DNA from: Chara braunii | Lineage: Eukaryota > Streptophyta > Charophyceae > Charales > Characeae | DNA: 51,779 bases | Direction of reading: 5' to 3' | Assembly: GCA_003427395.1 (NCBI GenBank) | Contig: BFEA01000331.1 | Span: forward strand, 67,986 to 119,764 | In this document: positions 18,846 to 31,400 of the stretch, one piece after another | Layout: every line of letters starts with the position of its first letter | Numbering within the stretch: position 1 is the first letter of the stretch | Position numbers and translations under genes: made by a program | Notes under the pieces: model-generated | Database searches by the model: none | The model's input: only the letters and a program-made list of their open reading frames with translations | What the model was told of the DNA's origin: nothing

Positions 18846-21330
18846 TTTTGTTTGTTCCCTTCTCTCAAATCCCTCAATCCTCTGCTGCCTCTTGTTGTAG
18901 TTGCGTTATTGTTGTCATCCTCCAGTGAATCTGAGGACCGCCCCGTCTATCGCCGCTACTTTCCCCTTGCTCGAATCTGTTTTTAATTCCTTTTGCTCCC
19001 GCTGGGTTGTCCGCCATTCTCTCTTTTCCTCGTCCTCTTCCATTGGGCCCAGATATCCGTTTCCACGAGGTTGTTGAAGATGTCCTGTGCGTCGTGGATA
19101 TGCATTTGCCTCCTATCTATCGTCTGTTGACATCTCCTCTTCCAGATTGTCCACAGGGCGTGCTGTCTCTTTTTTTTTTTTTTTGTCTCAGAAGTTGAAA
19201 TGTTCTCCTCTCATAATGCTGCCAGGTTCTTGGTGTTCCTGTTCCCAGCAGCAGGGTGACCACGTCCTCGGGGAACACGGCGTCTGTGAGTTTGGCTCAT
19301 AACTCTTTTGCCATTCCCATATCTGCTCTTCGTTATGACACTCTAGAAGACAGTGCTTCACTGATTCCTTCAGGCCCTCCTGGCACACTGTGCACAGTTC
19401 ATTCTGGGCTCCCCTATTTGCTTGGCTCCTGTGTTTGTTCAGCCATTTGTTAACAGGTAGTGCCATGTGGATGATTAACCACTGCAGATTCTTGACTCGC
19501 CCCAGTCTGATGGAACCCAGCCCTGACCATGGCAGAGGACTAAGGCGCACCAGAACGATGCCCATTCAATCTTCCCAATGCTTTAATAATGTGTCCTCCA
19601 GCGGGTGCGGCCATTCTGAGCTTATACCCCAACCTAGTTGAGTAGTGCAGTATGTTTGTTCTTAGCGCCACGTTCAGCCTCCCTCGTCTCAAGTTCCAGG
19701 CCCATTCTACCGGATCTATCTCCAGGTCCTCCACTGCTGTTGTTGGTATATAGATGGTGAAGACTTCCGTCTCTATAACCCTCACCTTCCTGACCAGCTC
19801 CAGTCTCATCGTGATCTGCGTTTTGAGTCCTTATTGAGCTTACTGGTTGTGGCACCTGGCTCCTCTATTTGGTACATGTTGGTAGTCAGCCAGTTCCTTT
19901 GCGAGCCCTCCCTTTTCTTTGTATTTGAAATGTCGTCGTTGGTTCTTCTTTGTGCCGCCATGTTACTTAGTCTCCGTACTCCCATTGAGGTGCCTGCTCC
20001 GATAACCTCCTCCAATCCAAGGGGATCATTATTAGCAGATCGTTGAGGTTTTCCATAAGTTTGCGACTGCCTTTAAGGAGGCTTCACAGTCCTCTTGCTG
20101 TTTTCCACTGTCCTTTTTCTTCTGACCAGAGATGCTTTATCTGCCACAACGCATGCCCTAACCATGTCCCCCATTTGGAATCTTGGGCTGTTAGAGTTAT
20201 GGGCTTCCCTTGCTCATCCTTAATCAGAAGAGAGGCTCTTGTAGGACTTCTTCTCTTCTTCTTGGCTCTCGCACCTTGGCTGGGAAAATTTCTCCCCATA
20301 TCTTGATTAGCTGTCGGCAGTAATTTCCATACCCCTCTCCCTGAGTGCTCTGCTGACCCCTATTGGCTTCCCTGCCTGTCTTTGCCCAGCCTTTGCACGT
20401 GAACCAGTGAAGTCCTGACATATTGCCTGGTGTTCTGTATTTGGCCAGCTTTCTTATGCTTTCAAGAGCCAAAGGTACCCTCAACAGTTTGTGGTTTGAG
20501 ATAAGCTTGATCACCCACTTAGTATATAATGCTTTGATTTGCTTCTCTGGATCGACGATGCCCAAGCCCCCCTTACCTTTTTTCCTCGTTACATGTTTCC
20601 ACGCCACCTTCGAGATGAATTGGTGCTTAGATGGGTTGGCTGTCCATAGGTAGATCACTGCTCCTCTCCTCAGCGCTGTTGCTGTCTATGCTGTCGGGCT
20701 CCATACCATTCCTATGCACCATAACATTGAGAAAATCTAGGCATTTAATATTAAAGCTCTGCCATACAGCAAAGTGTAGATGTCAACCATGCTCCCAGCT
20801 TGGCTAGCATTTTGGAGAGTATTTCAGGTGCCATGGAGTGGTGCGGGCCTCCTTTGGATACTTCGATCCCCAGATACCTTAGCGTTTCTGTCGGGCACAT
20901 CCATTGCATCCCTTTAGTACCCGAGGGGGTACCTGGCCCTTCTTCCTCCGAGTGGGTCCATCACCAGCCCACCATCTTCGGCCAGTTGTTCTTCATCCCT
21001 GAGGCCAACGGGAAAGCATGCATTGCTCTCGTCAGGGCTTCAAATGATGAGTCCAATGCTCTGATCAGCACTGCCAGGTCGTCCGTGAAGAGTATTGTTG
21101 CCGGGATGTGGGTTGGACTGCCTTTGCTGGTCTGGTTCCGTGGTCGGCCTTTGAATTGACGGGTCCTTCCTGAGGAAGGATGCTACTGCTTCCATTATTA
21201 GAAATAAAGAATATCGGGGCCGCCAGTGGGTCTCCTTGCCTTACTGATCTGGACATTTTATACTTCCCTGACAGGTGCCCATTGACTTGTACCTAGCCGT
21301 GGGCATCGTTGTATAGTACCCTCACATTGT
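18846..21330 (-). pseudogene. LINE-1 ORF2, RT to C-terminus (outermost host)
   Basis: Heavily frameshifted 3' part of an L1-type ORF2 with its own 3' side at 18846-19000. From the 5' side: VLYNDAHG, SVRQGDPLAAPIF, and an RT active site reading LFTDDLA (near 21085; Thr replaces Ala). Then NPSKHQFISKVAWKHV, GGLGIVDPEKQ, TQDSKWGTWLGHALW-like text, AVEDLEIDPVEWAW, the zinc finger CTVCQEGLKESVKHCLLEC (near 19400-19330), and ALWTIWKRRC (near 19140). The endonuclease and the RT N-terminus are absent: the copy stops at 21330 beside a T tract. A T14 insertion with a 6-bp TSD interrupts the C-terminus at 19170-19183. Confidence 0.8.
19164..19189 (-). mobile_element. Tail-only poly(A) insertion with 6-bp TSD
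   Basis: TGTCTC at 19164-19169 and 19184-19189 flanks T14. Removing the T run and one TGTCTC restores the frame FQLLRQ-HALWTIWK seen in LINE-2. This is what an extremely 5'-truncated retrotransposition consisting only of tail would leave. Confidence 0.65.
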
Positions 21331-22214
21331 GTTTTTTTTTTTTCCCCCTAATCCTACGAAAAGTCTAAAAGTAAAAGCGGGCCTCGCATCACGTTGGCCG
21401 CGGGCCCAGAAAAAATTGTGGGGAAGGCGGTACCGAAGGGGCACGAGGGACTGTGGGAAGTGCGCGACCAGCAGGGCACGACAGGTTCGGTAGGGGTATC
21501 TCGAATATCCGCTGGAGGGAAGGGTCCCCAGTTGAAATCGGCCGAAGTTTCCTGATGTGGGTCGGCTGGAGGAAAGTGCTGCACATTGAATGCAAAATGA
21601 GACAGAATCCTCAACTGTAACGTGGAATGATACGTAGCCGGATTTTTTACCTCTTGTGCATGTGGAGAGTAGTGGACCCCGGGCCGTATCTTTGCTTTTT
21701 GTCATTTTGTGCTGTTCGTAGGGCTGCTCCGCGACTCTCCAAATGTGTGAATTGAGACTGAATCCTGCGCTAGAACATGGAAAGATACGTTGCCGTATTT
21801 TTGGTCTTTTGTGCATGTGGTGAGTAGTGGAGCCCGGCCCGTAGTTTTGAAGCGCGTCGCTCCACTACTCTCCAAATGTGCAAAGTGAGACTGAATCCTG
21901 CACTAGAACATGGAAAGATACATTGCCATATTTTTCCCGTTTTGTGCGTGCGGGAGAGTAGTGGAGAGAGGGGAGGTCAACGAACCATGAGGACAAGTGC
22001 AAGGAGGAGGGGGAAGAAGACGATCGGGAGGAGGTGAATGAAGAATGGGAGTGGTAGGAGGAGGATCGCTACAACGAGGGGGAAGACGACGGGTGGGAGG
22101 AGGAGGGACGGGAGGAGGTGGTGGAGCAAGACGAGTAGCAATGAATTGTTGAAATACAGAGCCAAGTTCGAATCCAGATACAATCAGAGGACCAGAATAA
22201 AATCACTTTGAATT
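21331..22214. other. Unassigned block between LINE-1 and LINE-4
   Basis: It begins with T12 (21332-21343), which could be a minus-strand retroposon tail, but no TSD was found. It holds the tandem array at 21570-21966 and a purine-rich stretch from about 21970 to 22140. A GTTCGAATCC string at 22166-22175 resembles a Pol III B box, without a convincing A box. No gene is recognised. Confidence 0.5.
21570..21966. repeat. Degenerate tandem array, three units of 133-155 bp
   Basis: The core GAGACTGAATCCTG-like string recurs at 21599, 21754 and 21887, each followed by a GGAAAGATACxTxGCC-like segment and a GAGTAGTGGA end. The third unit is bounded by perfect 14-bp inverted repeats, CTCCACTACTCTCC (21863-21876) and GGAGAGTAGTGGAG (21952-21965). 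Confidence 0.75.
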
Positions 22215-23717
22215 ACCTGGCGCTTGCTGGCTTACATCTAGTTTTGTATCCTGCCTTCACTGTATATTTGTGAACGGCTATCCATTTTTTGTCCTGTCCC
22301 CTACCTTGGTTCTCATACCATCCCCATTCCCTTGGGTCTACTTCTAGTTCGGTCATGTCCTTGTTTGGTCTAAATAGCCATGTTGGTTCGTTTACCTTCT
22401 TCTCCTTCTTCTTACTCTCTTCTGGTCATTTCTTAGTTCTCTAATCTGTCTCAGGTCTTCGGTGTTAAATTCCAATTTCTCAAGCTTCTGTCTTTGTACC
22501 ATCGTGATGGCTTTGCTCTAGTTCATGTACGTCAAAGAAGGCTAGGTTTGAATCTGTCCTTGAACATGACCTGAAGCGTAGGGCTACACGGGGTGCATCT
22601 TGAATTTTCAAAGTTGCCCAATCTCACCTTTTCCATGTTCTATTCTTCTTGAAGAGGGACATCCAGGCTATGGGCAGGCTGTCTATTAGCTCCTCCAAAT
22701 TTTTCTGCAAGTTGTGATGCCTCCGCAGGACCAGTCTCAGGTCATTTTTCGTTTCCCATCTGTTGTTGTCATCATCCCCAATATGCTCTATTGTCTATAT
22801 GCCCTACTCCACCCACCTTCTGCATCTCGTCCTTTCGCATGAGAGTACATGCTTGTCCTTCCTTGCCCATCAGCAGGTCATTCCCAAATAGGGGCTGCCG
22901 CAAAACTTTCTCCTTCGAATTTGGGCCTCTTAGCTCCCTCCATGACCTGATCAGGTTGGCCCAATGCTTGCTTGGTGGGTCCCCGGTTGGATGTAGTCTC
23001 CTTGGTATGAGCCTTCCTTCCTGGGTGACGAGTATTTATTCGTAATCCACATATGCGGCGATGATATGCCCATCAATGTTCTCATGAGTTTTGAAGGGTG
23101 AGAGATTTATGATTCGGTGGATTGCCAAGTCCTGCCACGGTAATTCGAATCTGATTATCCATTTCGTTTGAAGTGCTTTGTATTCCATTGCCGGATCTAT
23201 CAGACCGAGGCCTCCTTTGCTTGCTGCATTTATAGCATATTTCCTATTTTCCATGCTATTTGTGTGATGAAGTTATCCCTCGAGGCGTCTCCCATCCACA
23301 AGTAAGCAGCTGTCTTTTTTCTTAGGTTCTTGGTGAATTGCTTGGGGAGGTCCCATATCGAGGCCGTGTACCAAATCATGTAGAAAATGGACTAGTTGAT
23401 GACTAGTGCCCTGCCCATTAGACCTTCTGCCACCGTATGTACTTGTTCTTGACAGCTGCCAGTAGGTTATCCACTATTGAGTCATTGGTCCCTGTCACAG
23501 ATACCGAGATTCCAAAAAAATTGACTGGGTCTTGCTGGCTCAGCCATTGAAGACCTTGTATTGATTCTGAAATAGAGGGTGGGGGTTGTTCTGAATTCCA
23601 CCATCCTACTGTCTTTTCCAATTTATGTTCATTTATGAGGCAAGCTGGAAGGCTTGAATTACTCTTCTAAGCGCTTGGAAGAAGAATTTGATGCTCTTAT
23701 TAGGACGGTGAGATCAT
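22215..23717 (-). pseudogene. LINE-4 ORF2, 3' part (post-RT region)
   Basis: Continuation of the reverse transcriptase at 33503-34419, separated by LINE-5. From 23717 leftwards it reads D-LTVLIRASNS, then EKTVGWWNS, ISVSVTGTN, AASKGGLGLIDPA, YKALQTKWII, and DMTELEVDPREWGW near 22340. The copy ends near 22215, before the C-terminal zinc finger. Several frameshifts are present. Confidence 0.8.
23702..23717. repeat. Target-site duplication of LINE-5, left copy
   Basis: AGGACGGTGAGATCAT, identical to 33487-33502 (the first A is ambiguous with the tail). It encodes the D-LTVL part of the LINE-4 reverse transcriptase active site. Confidence 0.93.
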
Positions 23718-25291
23718 GATATACGTGGAATGAGACGGGGGCGCCGGTAGCGCTGAACCGCCGTGGGGCGTAACTGCGGAGAATCAGCGCGGCCTGTGGG
23801 AACGCGCCGACGCCGGCCGGTCAAGGTGAGGGGCGGGGTCAACACGGTGACGCCGCGCCGTCGCCAGTCTGACCAAGCTGGCGGAAGGGTCGCCGGGTGT
23901 GGGGCGGCCACGGACGGGGCGTGCGTCTACGGGAGCCGATTGAAGCAAGTGACACGTGGGCGACGAAGGGGAAGAAATCCCGGCACAGCGCACGGGTTGA
24001 TGATACTTGCGTACGGACTTGGGCGTCAGAGACGTGGGAGAACGCATTCAAGCAAGCAATCGACGGACATCAGCGGGTGGTCAAACGAGGTTTGGACTTC
24101 AACGGGGCAGGTGCGTTTCGAGCAAGTGAGGGCGGGGTTGAGGCGGATCATTGCATGGGAGGAGGGAGCAGGGGTAAAACCGGGGATCGCAGTTTGTGAT
24201 GAGCGTGTTGGAGACAGTCGGCCGGAGCAGCGGCAAATAACAGAAGGCCGCGACGGCACACAGGTAGCTTCCCAACGGCGAAACGAGGTGAGTACGCAAT
24301 AGAACGGTTCATCACTGAAACACGGCGAAGGGGTTGGAAAAGGGGTAGAGTGGGGAGGGGAAGGGATACGAGGGTGGGGAGGGGAAACACGTGAAAGGTC
24401 GAGGAAGCGCGAGAGGTGGTTTACCATTACAGGGGGTAAAGAGAACGAATAAGAAAGTGTTAAGAACAAAAACAAGTGTTAGCAACAAAAACAGGGAGAG
24501 AACGGGTCCGGGGAAGGGGGAAAGGTAGGGAAACAGGCGGGGAGATTGTGGACAGAGTCGCGAGAACGGGGGAGACAGGTAGGATAACAGGCTGGGAGAG
24601 CGAGGAGTGAACGGGACCAGGGAAGAGAGAAAGGTACACAAGCGGGCGGGGCGGGGCTCCTAGCTCTATTGGTGTTGGGGGACGAAAGGAAAAGGCAGGG
24701 GTCAGGCGAGAGAAGGAGGGAGGAGGTGATCGGAGCAGGGGCAGGGGTTGGAAGTCGAAGGGAGGTGCGGAGTTCAGGTGGGGAGGGGAATGGGAGGATT
24801 GGAGTGGGATGGGTGAGGGGGGGCGGGGGACAGGGGTTGGACGTTGCTAGGTGAGGGCGACGGGAAGGAGGGGGTGGACATGGAGGAGCAGAGGCAACAG
24901 GAATCGGCGGGGTGCATAGAGGGAGGGTGATAACAACGAATAATTTTGTCTGTGCAGAACAAGAGGAGGGGGCGGACACGAACGGGAGCAGGCGACCGCA
25001 AAAGCGACGGCCTCAGGCGGTTCATCTGTGGCGCTCCAGCCGGTCCCTTGAACCCGGATGAACGAAAGGAAACCACAAAAGTAACAACCAGGGCAAACAG
25101 GTATTAGTGATTTGGAAAAGCAAACGTGAGAACTAAGGAAATAGGTAGTAAGAGTAATACGTGACAAAGGACGGAAGCTCGCAAGCACAAAAAAGTGAAA
25201 ATCAGAACAAAGAGAGGGAACGAACTCGAAAAACACAGGAGACAGACAGGCACCAAACACAATACCAAAGGCAGGGAGGCAATTTAGCACC
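23718..25291 (+). promoter_or_regulatory. LINE-5 5' UTR
   Basis: About 1.57 kb leader. The first 250 bases are GC- and CpG-rich; 24310-24900 is purine-rich with many GGGG runs. No gene is recognised. A 179-codon open frame at 23763-24302 is arginine-rich with no domain and is probably chance. The internal promoter expected of a LINE should lie near 23718, but no motif is asserted. Confidence 0.6.
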
Positions 25292-26515
25292 ATGAGAACA
25301 TTGATCAGGAAGCAACGTGCCCATAGACGCCTGGACTCCATGCTGTTTTACAGCGGGGCGATGCTGCAGCTGACGGATCAACATCTCCGGCAGGTGAGAT
25401 GGGCCCAACTGAACCAACCCCCAAGTTCCGCTAGCCTCCCACCGCTCTGTATGGAAAGGAAGCAAAGTGAAGGTACTTTGCCACGGGTAGAAGACACAGA
25501 CATGGGGGTGCTGATGGAGGAGGAGAAGGAAACGGAGCAGCAAAGGAGGGTGATGCAGGAAGGCAAGGGTGCCTGCGCCGCCCAGGAGCAAATGAAATCC
25601 GTGCCGCAGCTCACCTGGGCGGATAAGCTCAGGCATCCCCTCCAAGGCCAGGCCCTGACCATCCAGCGTGGTCAGGGCAGCCCGCGGACAGGGAAGCTTG
25701 AGATTCCCCTAGATGGGCTGCTGCAGGCACGGGCTTTCTTCATGACCAAATTTCTGCTCCCATCCGAAACAAAGGTTGTAACCCAGGGTGGCAAACAAGT
25801 CATGGTGAAAGCCTACCCTGACCACGGAATCGCAAGCAGGGACGAGATCTATACAAAGCACGCCAGCAATTGGGTGTTTCACGATGATGCGGCCTTCAAA
25901 TCTGTAAACGATAAAGCCAGATGGATTGGTCGCCGACTTGAAATCTTGAAAAATAGTGCGCATCTTGCTCGGGATCACTTTCTGGTACAGCCAGTAACAA
26001 ACAACTTATTCACCGTCCTGGCCCTGCATGAAGCGGACAAGAAAGTGATGGATGGTTGGAAAAGGCTTCGCTGTGAACGATCGGAGGTAAGGATCCACCC
26101 GTGGGTACCGCAGCGTAGGTTGGGACCGGAGGAGAAGAGGGCGCAACTGATGCGGGATTTCCACTGGGTGGAATTCCGCCACATCCCGGTCGAAATCCAA
26201 ACGGCCTTTGTATACGATTTCGGCCTGCTTTATGATATCGTCGCCTTTATTGACCCCCTTCCCTCTTATGTGGCTAAGAGGGACGACTATCTGATGCTGG
26301 CTCTGGACTTTCCCCCGGGCCAGCCTTTCTCCCTAGACGATGTAATCCCGTATCGAGTTGGGGGGAAAGAGTATCTGATACACACTGCACACAAACTGCG
26401 ACCATGGTGCCATAAGTGTAGAGTATACGGGCACCTGAGCACAGAATACGGTTGCCCGCTGCACCCGCAAAAAACGGGAGTGAACAACCGGAAGACTGCT
26501 GAGAGACCCACGTAA
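25292..26515 (+). pseudogene. LINE-5 ORF1, N-terminal part with zinc knuckle
   Basis: A 407-codon open frame. A Lys/Arg-rich start is followed by a Glu-rich stretch (residues about 70-90), a region from about residue 140 with KLEIPLDGLLQARAF, and WIGRRLEILKNSAHLARDHF. An RRM-like segment follows (FHWVEFRHIPVEIQTAF, then LMLALDFPPGQPF). Near the end is a zinc knuckle CHKCRVYGHLSTEYGC (CxxCx4Hx5C). The knuckle comes just before a frame break near 26470-26515; the matching next segment (DPGHEGWVF) is in another frame. Likely an RNA-binding ORF1 protein packaging the LINE RNA. The first Met at 25292 is taken as the start; no upstream evidence decides it. Confidence 0.8.
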
Positions 26516-28417
26516 GAAGTCATATTGGCGAGCGGTCGATCCGGGGCACGAAGGGTGGGTATTCGTGGAGGACTGCACAAAGGAAGGGCACCCAGTGGGA
26601 TGGATCTGGGAGAGGAAAGGGGAGCCTGAATGGGAGACACGGCCCCCTAATACGTGGGTGCCCCCGGCTCTGGTGGAGGAAAAGGTTCAGCAAATTCAAC
26701 CAAGCCCCCTGAGGGAAAACCCCGACGGAACGGAGGGGAGGAAAGGGGGAAGAAAAGGGGGGAAGGGGACTTGGGTTCAAAAACAGCAACCCGGACCGGG
26801 GCAGGAAGAGAAGGAAAAGGGGAAGGAGGAAGGGGAAGGAAAAATGGTCCCCCGAGTGCCCCCGGGCCTGGCCGCGGCAGCATACATTCCCGGGGGAGAC
26901 AGGGGGACAGGTGAAACAAGCAGCAGGGGCGGGGCGACGGAGCAACAGAGGGTGGGAAATGGGGCGGAGGGACACAGACGGAGACCGGGAGACACGGGGG
27001 AACCGCAGGGTGCAGATGAAATGGCAATGCGGGAGGTGGGAAATGGGGCTGAGCGGCAGAGGCTGGGTGAGGCCGGGGGGGGGGGGGGNNNNNNNNNNNN
27101 NNNNNNNNNNNNNNNNNNNNNNNNNNNNNNNNNNNNNNNNNNNNNNNNNNNNNNNNNNNNNNNNNNNNNNNNNNNNNNNNNNNNNNNNNNNNNNNNNNNN
27201 NNNNNNNNNNNNNNCGGGGGGCGGGCGAAGAAGTGGGGAGGCACGATGCTGTGTCAATGCAGATCGAGACTACGCACGGCAGTCCCACTGTGCTGCCGAT
27301 GGGGGAGGAAATGGAGGTGGCAGCGGGGTGTAAAGGACCGGGGGAGGAGGTTCAGTTGCAGGAAGGGGGGCTGCAGGAGGACCGGATGGTGGAAGTGGAC
27401 CCCTTCCAACCTGCTTTTGCCCCAGAACCAATGGAGGTTGACCCACTCCCGGAAAATGCCCGCGCAGCACCAGAAGGTGTACCTTGTGAGGAGGGAGAGG
27501 AGGAGGGGATCCCGCCGCAGCATTTGCCGGTAGAGCAGAAACTGGTTGAAATTGCGGACTGGCTGATGACTAACCTGCAAGCGAAATACGGCCCTCTCAC
27601 GGACTTCTGGGACAGAACGTATCGGGAACTGTTCCCTATGTTGGACTCGAGCGCGGCGCTTAAAGGCGTCCTGCAAAATGGGCTGCAATCTGGTATTAAG
27701 TGGACGGAGGCGTGGCACAGAGTGGCCTCCATTGTATTAGCAAGGTTTCAGCCGCCTCCTGCACCACACCCAGCAGCAGCAGAAGAGACAAAGGTAAGCA
27801 ATCAGACCGAGGGGTCGATCCTTCAGTCACCTGTCTTGCCACCGGGACTGGCCCCCTCGGACCTTGATGAGGACGCACCACTGGACCTCGTGAGAAGAAA
27901 GAAATTAAGGCACTTGATAGAGATGGGCCAGGACACGGGGCCACTGTCACAAGAGGCGACGCTGCTACTTCCAGTCCGGAAGAAAAACAGGAAATGGGAG
28001 GTTGGCCTGACACCGGTTGATCATGGCAAAATAAAAGGAGTTACACTGCAAGGGTGGTCCTCCTTCTGGGCGGGACACTGCAAATCCGAGGCCGCAGCTG
28101 GCATCCTAAGAATGCAGCTGGACACGCACATTGCAGAGTCTATGCCCCCTGGAGCACAGGCCACTGCCCCCCTGGAAATAGAATTTAAAAGAGCCTTTCA
28201 AAGAGACACCCTCATCCGCTACGACCCAGACAAGGATGCAGGCCTGAGATGGCTCACCCTCCCACAGCTGCTGGACATGCAAGCAGTTAAGACCAGGGCT
28301 AGTGAGGTATGGTCAGAACAGGATGTTCAAAAGCTCCTGTGTGCCCTTCTCAGGCTGGGGCTCCGAGCAGGGGCCGCGGACTGGGATTGGGATCAGCTGT
28401 CGTGGACTAGAGTGTGA
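26516..28417 (+). pseudogene. LINE-5 ORF1, C-terminal part
   Basis: Continuation after the frameshift. DPGHEGWVFVED and GHPVGWIWE match the post-knuckle segment of LINE-2 and LINE-3 ORF1. A very Gly/Glu/Lys-rich linker then runs into the N gap (27089-27214). After the gap an open frame from 27233 ends at 28417. It contains EQKLVEIADWLMTNLQ, LLLPVRKKNRKWEVGLT (shared with the LINE-2 ORF1 C-terminus), and RWLTLPQLLDMQ near the end. The frame changes between the two sides and the gap may hide the cause. ORF2 starts 20 bp downstream, typical of a bicistronic LINE. Confidence 0.72.
27089..27214. other. Assembly gap (126 N)
   Basis: Run of N starting directly after a G14 homopolymer (27075-27088), inside the low-complexity linker of LINE-5 ORF1. 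Confidence 1.
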
Positions 28418-28437
28418 GCATCTGTTAGCCACAATTA

Positions 28438-31400
28438 ATGGACCCGGTCAAAGAGGTATACGGAAAGGATCACGTTTGGAATCAATGTCGTAAGGCGGCG
28501 GACCTCGACCTGCGGTCACTAAACGTAAATGGCCTAGCTTCGTGCAGAATGGAAAAAAAGGACGCAATATGGGATCTGATGAGAGGGGTGGGAGGTAGGG
28601 ATTGGCCGGATGTGGTGTGTATCCAAGAGACCCACCTGACAGGTTCCCCAGAGCATGATCGTATTCACAAAATGATCTGGCCATATAGGGCTTTTAGAGC
28701 CCATGCTCCGAGGCCCGGGAGTGCTGGGGTGGCCATCTGGTTCCCCCCCGACTCCCGAGCAGACCTGGTGCATTGGGTTGTGGACCAGGAAGGGGGCAGA
28801 TGGGCATCGGTTCTAGTCACCCTGGAATTGGAGATCGTATGTATACTGTGTATTTATGCCCCTAATGCTGTGACAGAAAGAAGAGCCGTTTTCGAGAAAA
28901 TCAAAACACAGATACCGGACGGTGTCCCGGATATTATACCAGGCGCCTATAACGCGGCCCCAGATCGCTGGATGGACAGATGGTGAGTCCCCTCCCCTGC
29001 CCCAGCATACGTGGAGGAGGATGAGAGGATGATAAGGGACTTAAGTCTCTCCTTAAACATCTTCAACTCCTTCCGACGGCTTAATCCGGACACACACTTT
29101 TTTTCGTGCCTGCGCAAGATCGGGACCGATAACCAGACCCGGTCCAGAATCGACCTGATCCTTCTTTCAGAGGATCTGGCAGGGGCTATGCTGCTTGCAG
29201 CAATACTACCGGCTAGCCCCTATCCAGGACTCGATCACAAGATGTGCACAGTTGTCTTGTCATTCCGTAAGAAGCCTGATCATGGACCCGGGTTCTACAA
29301 ACTCAACGTTCCGATCTTACGGCACGAAGGTTTCCGTCACTATATCAAGGACTGCTGGACATTTTGGCACACACAGAAACAACAGGTCCCACAAGGAATA
29401 GAATGGTTCAATAATGGTCTTTTTTTCCTAGGGAAGAAATGCCAAGAGTACTCTAAGCGATTAGCAGCAAGAAACCATCAGCAGGAAATGAATATCCACT
29501 TACAACTTCATCAACTTGAGCAACAGGACAACCCACAACAGGACGCACAACCGGATGAACACTCAGAGACACAATCGGATAAACACTCAGAGACACAAAT
29601 CCTACAACAGCGCCTCCAAACCTTTGCCGCACAACGTTGGGAAGGTATCCGTATCAGAGGCCGATTAACATGGCACCAAAAGGAAGGCTCTATGGACAAA
29701 AAGTTCTTTGGCCTGGCTAGAGCGCGCATGCGCAGAACAACGATAGAAGCGCTATATGATCCGCACTCAACACCCAGGGAGGCGGCCTGTTCTACACCCC
29801 AATGTATGCAGATAGCAAGGTCCTTTTTCAAGGACCTATTCACATCCAGGTGCGCGCATCAGGAGAAGACGGTCAGAGAAAAGGAAATTGAGGAATTCCT
29901 GGAACCACTGCGTAAAACCCTTCCGTACCAGCAAAGAACAGAACTGGATCGGTCGCTGTCCAAGGAAGAAATTTGGACTGCGATGATGCAGATGGAGAAT
30001 GATAAAAGCCCGGGTGCGGATGGGCTTCCCAAGGAATTTTGGGAAACCTTTTGGTCCCAGATGGCCCCAGACCTCATGAATTTCTATAATTTGGTGTGGG
30101 AGACCGGAAACACGGGGGAGCTGGTGGGACAAGGGGTTCTCACATTGTTGCATAAAAAAGGGGATAGGATGGATATTAGAAACTACCGGCCGATAACACT
30201 GCTCACAGTCGTATACAAGATGCTGGCAAAAGCCCTGGCGAACCGGTTGATTCCGGTGCTGCATCAGATTATCCACCCGTCCCAGACAGGCTTCATCAAG
30301 GGTCGCAAGATTCAGGACAACATCCTCCTGGTGAACAAACTGCTTAAGTTAACCAGGCAAGATAAGCAAAATGCGGCGGTGGTTTTCATAGACTTTGAGA
30401 TGGCCTACGACCACGTGGACTGGCTGTTTCTAGACCGATGCATGGAAAAAATGAATACAGGCCCAGTCTTTCGCCGTTGGACTGAGATCCTGCACCAGAA
30501 TGCCACCACAAGCGTCCAAATCAATGGCAGATTGGCACCGGCTTTTCCTTTGCAACGGTCGGTCCGCCAGGGAGACCCCCTGGCCCTGTTCCTGTTTATA
30601 GTAGTAATGGAAGCACTGGCAGCAAACCTCCGTGCTAACAAAAATTTAAGGAAGTTGCAGATCTCTGCCATTCCGGAAGAAGCTATTCCTGTCTGTTCGA
30701 TGTTCGCTGATGATTTGACACTCATGATGGATGCTACCAGTGAGAACATGGAAGAGATCAGACGACTGTTTGATAAATTCATGATGGTTTCAGACATGAC
30801 AGTTAACTGGGGCAACAAAACCCTTGGGTGGTGGATACACCACCAAGGGGCGCGCCCCCCCGAGCTACCGCAGGTTAAATGGCTCCCGGAAACGGCCCCG
30901 GTCAGAGTCTTAGGAATAATGCTGACAGCAACAGGGAAACCGGCGTCGAATGATGACTGGATTTTTTAACCGGCCCTGGAGAAGCTGGCACGCTGGAATG
31001 ACAAACACACTTCCTTAATCGGGAGGGCCTTAGTAATCAACAATGTGGTGCTTGCTGCTCTTTGGTATAAATCTGCAATCTGGGCGCTCAGCAAAGAAGC
31101 GATACGGTCTCTCAAACGGCAACTAACGGCATTACTGTGGAGGGGTAACGGCGAACTTACCAATGCTATACATAGAGTGGCCTGGACGTCGGTGATCCAA
31201 CCCAAGGATAGAGGGGGCCTGGGTATTTTGGACCCGGACACGCAGGTCGCAGCACTGATGGTGCAGTGGATCAAGCGGTTGGTGTTCACCTGCAACCTCC
31301 CGTGGCATGCCCTGGCGCTGGAACAGATTGCCCGACTCGGCCCGCCAGCTCCTCGATCAATAAACCCTCTGTTGTGGCTGGAAGACCGCTTTTGGACCTT

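Noticed and set aside
18461-18877. Protein with seven-residue repeats
   Set aside because: It results from the 21-bp minisatellite and crosses the LINE-2 5' boundary and TSD into LINE-1.
22166-22175. Pol III B box (GTTCGAATCC) suggesting a tRNA or SINE
   Set aside because: No A box at the proper distance, no cloverleaf, and no following poly(A) or T terminator on that strand.
23763-24302. 179-codon arginine-rich frame in the LINE-5 leader
   Set aside because: No recognisable domain; GC-rich sequence keeps frames open by chance, and no counterpart was seen in the other LINE leaders.
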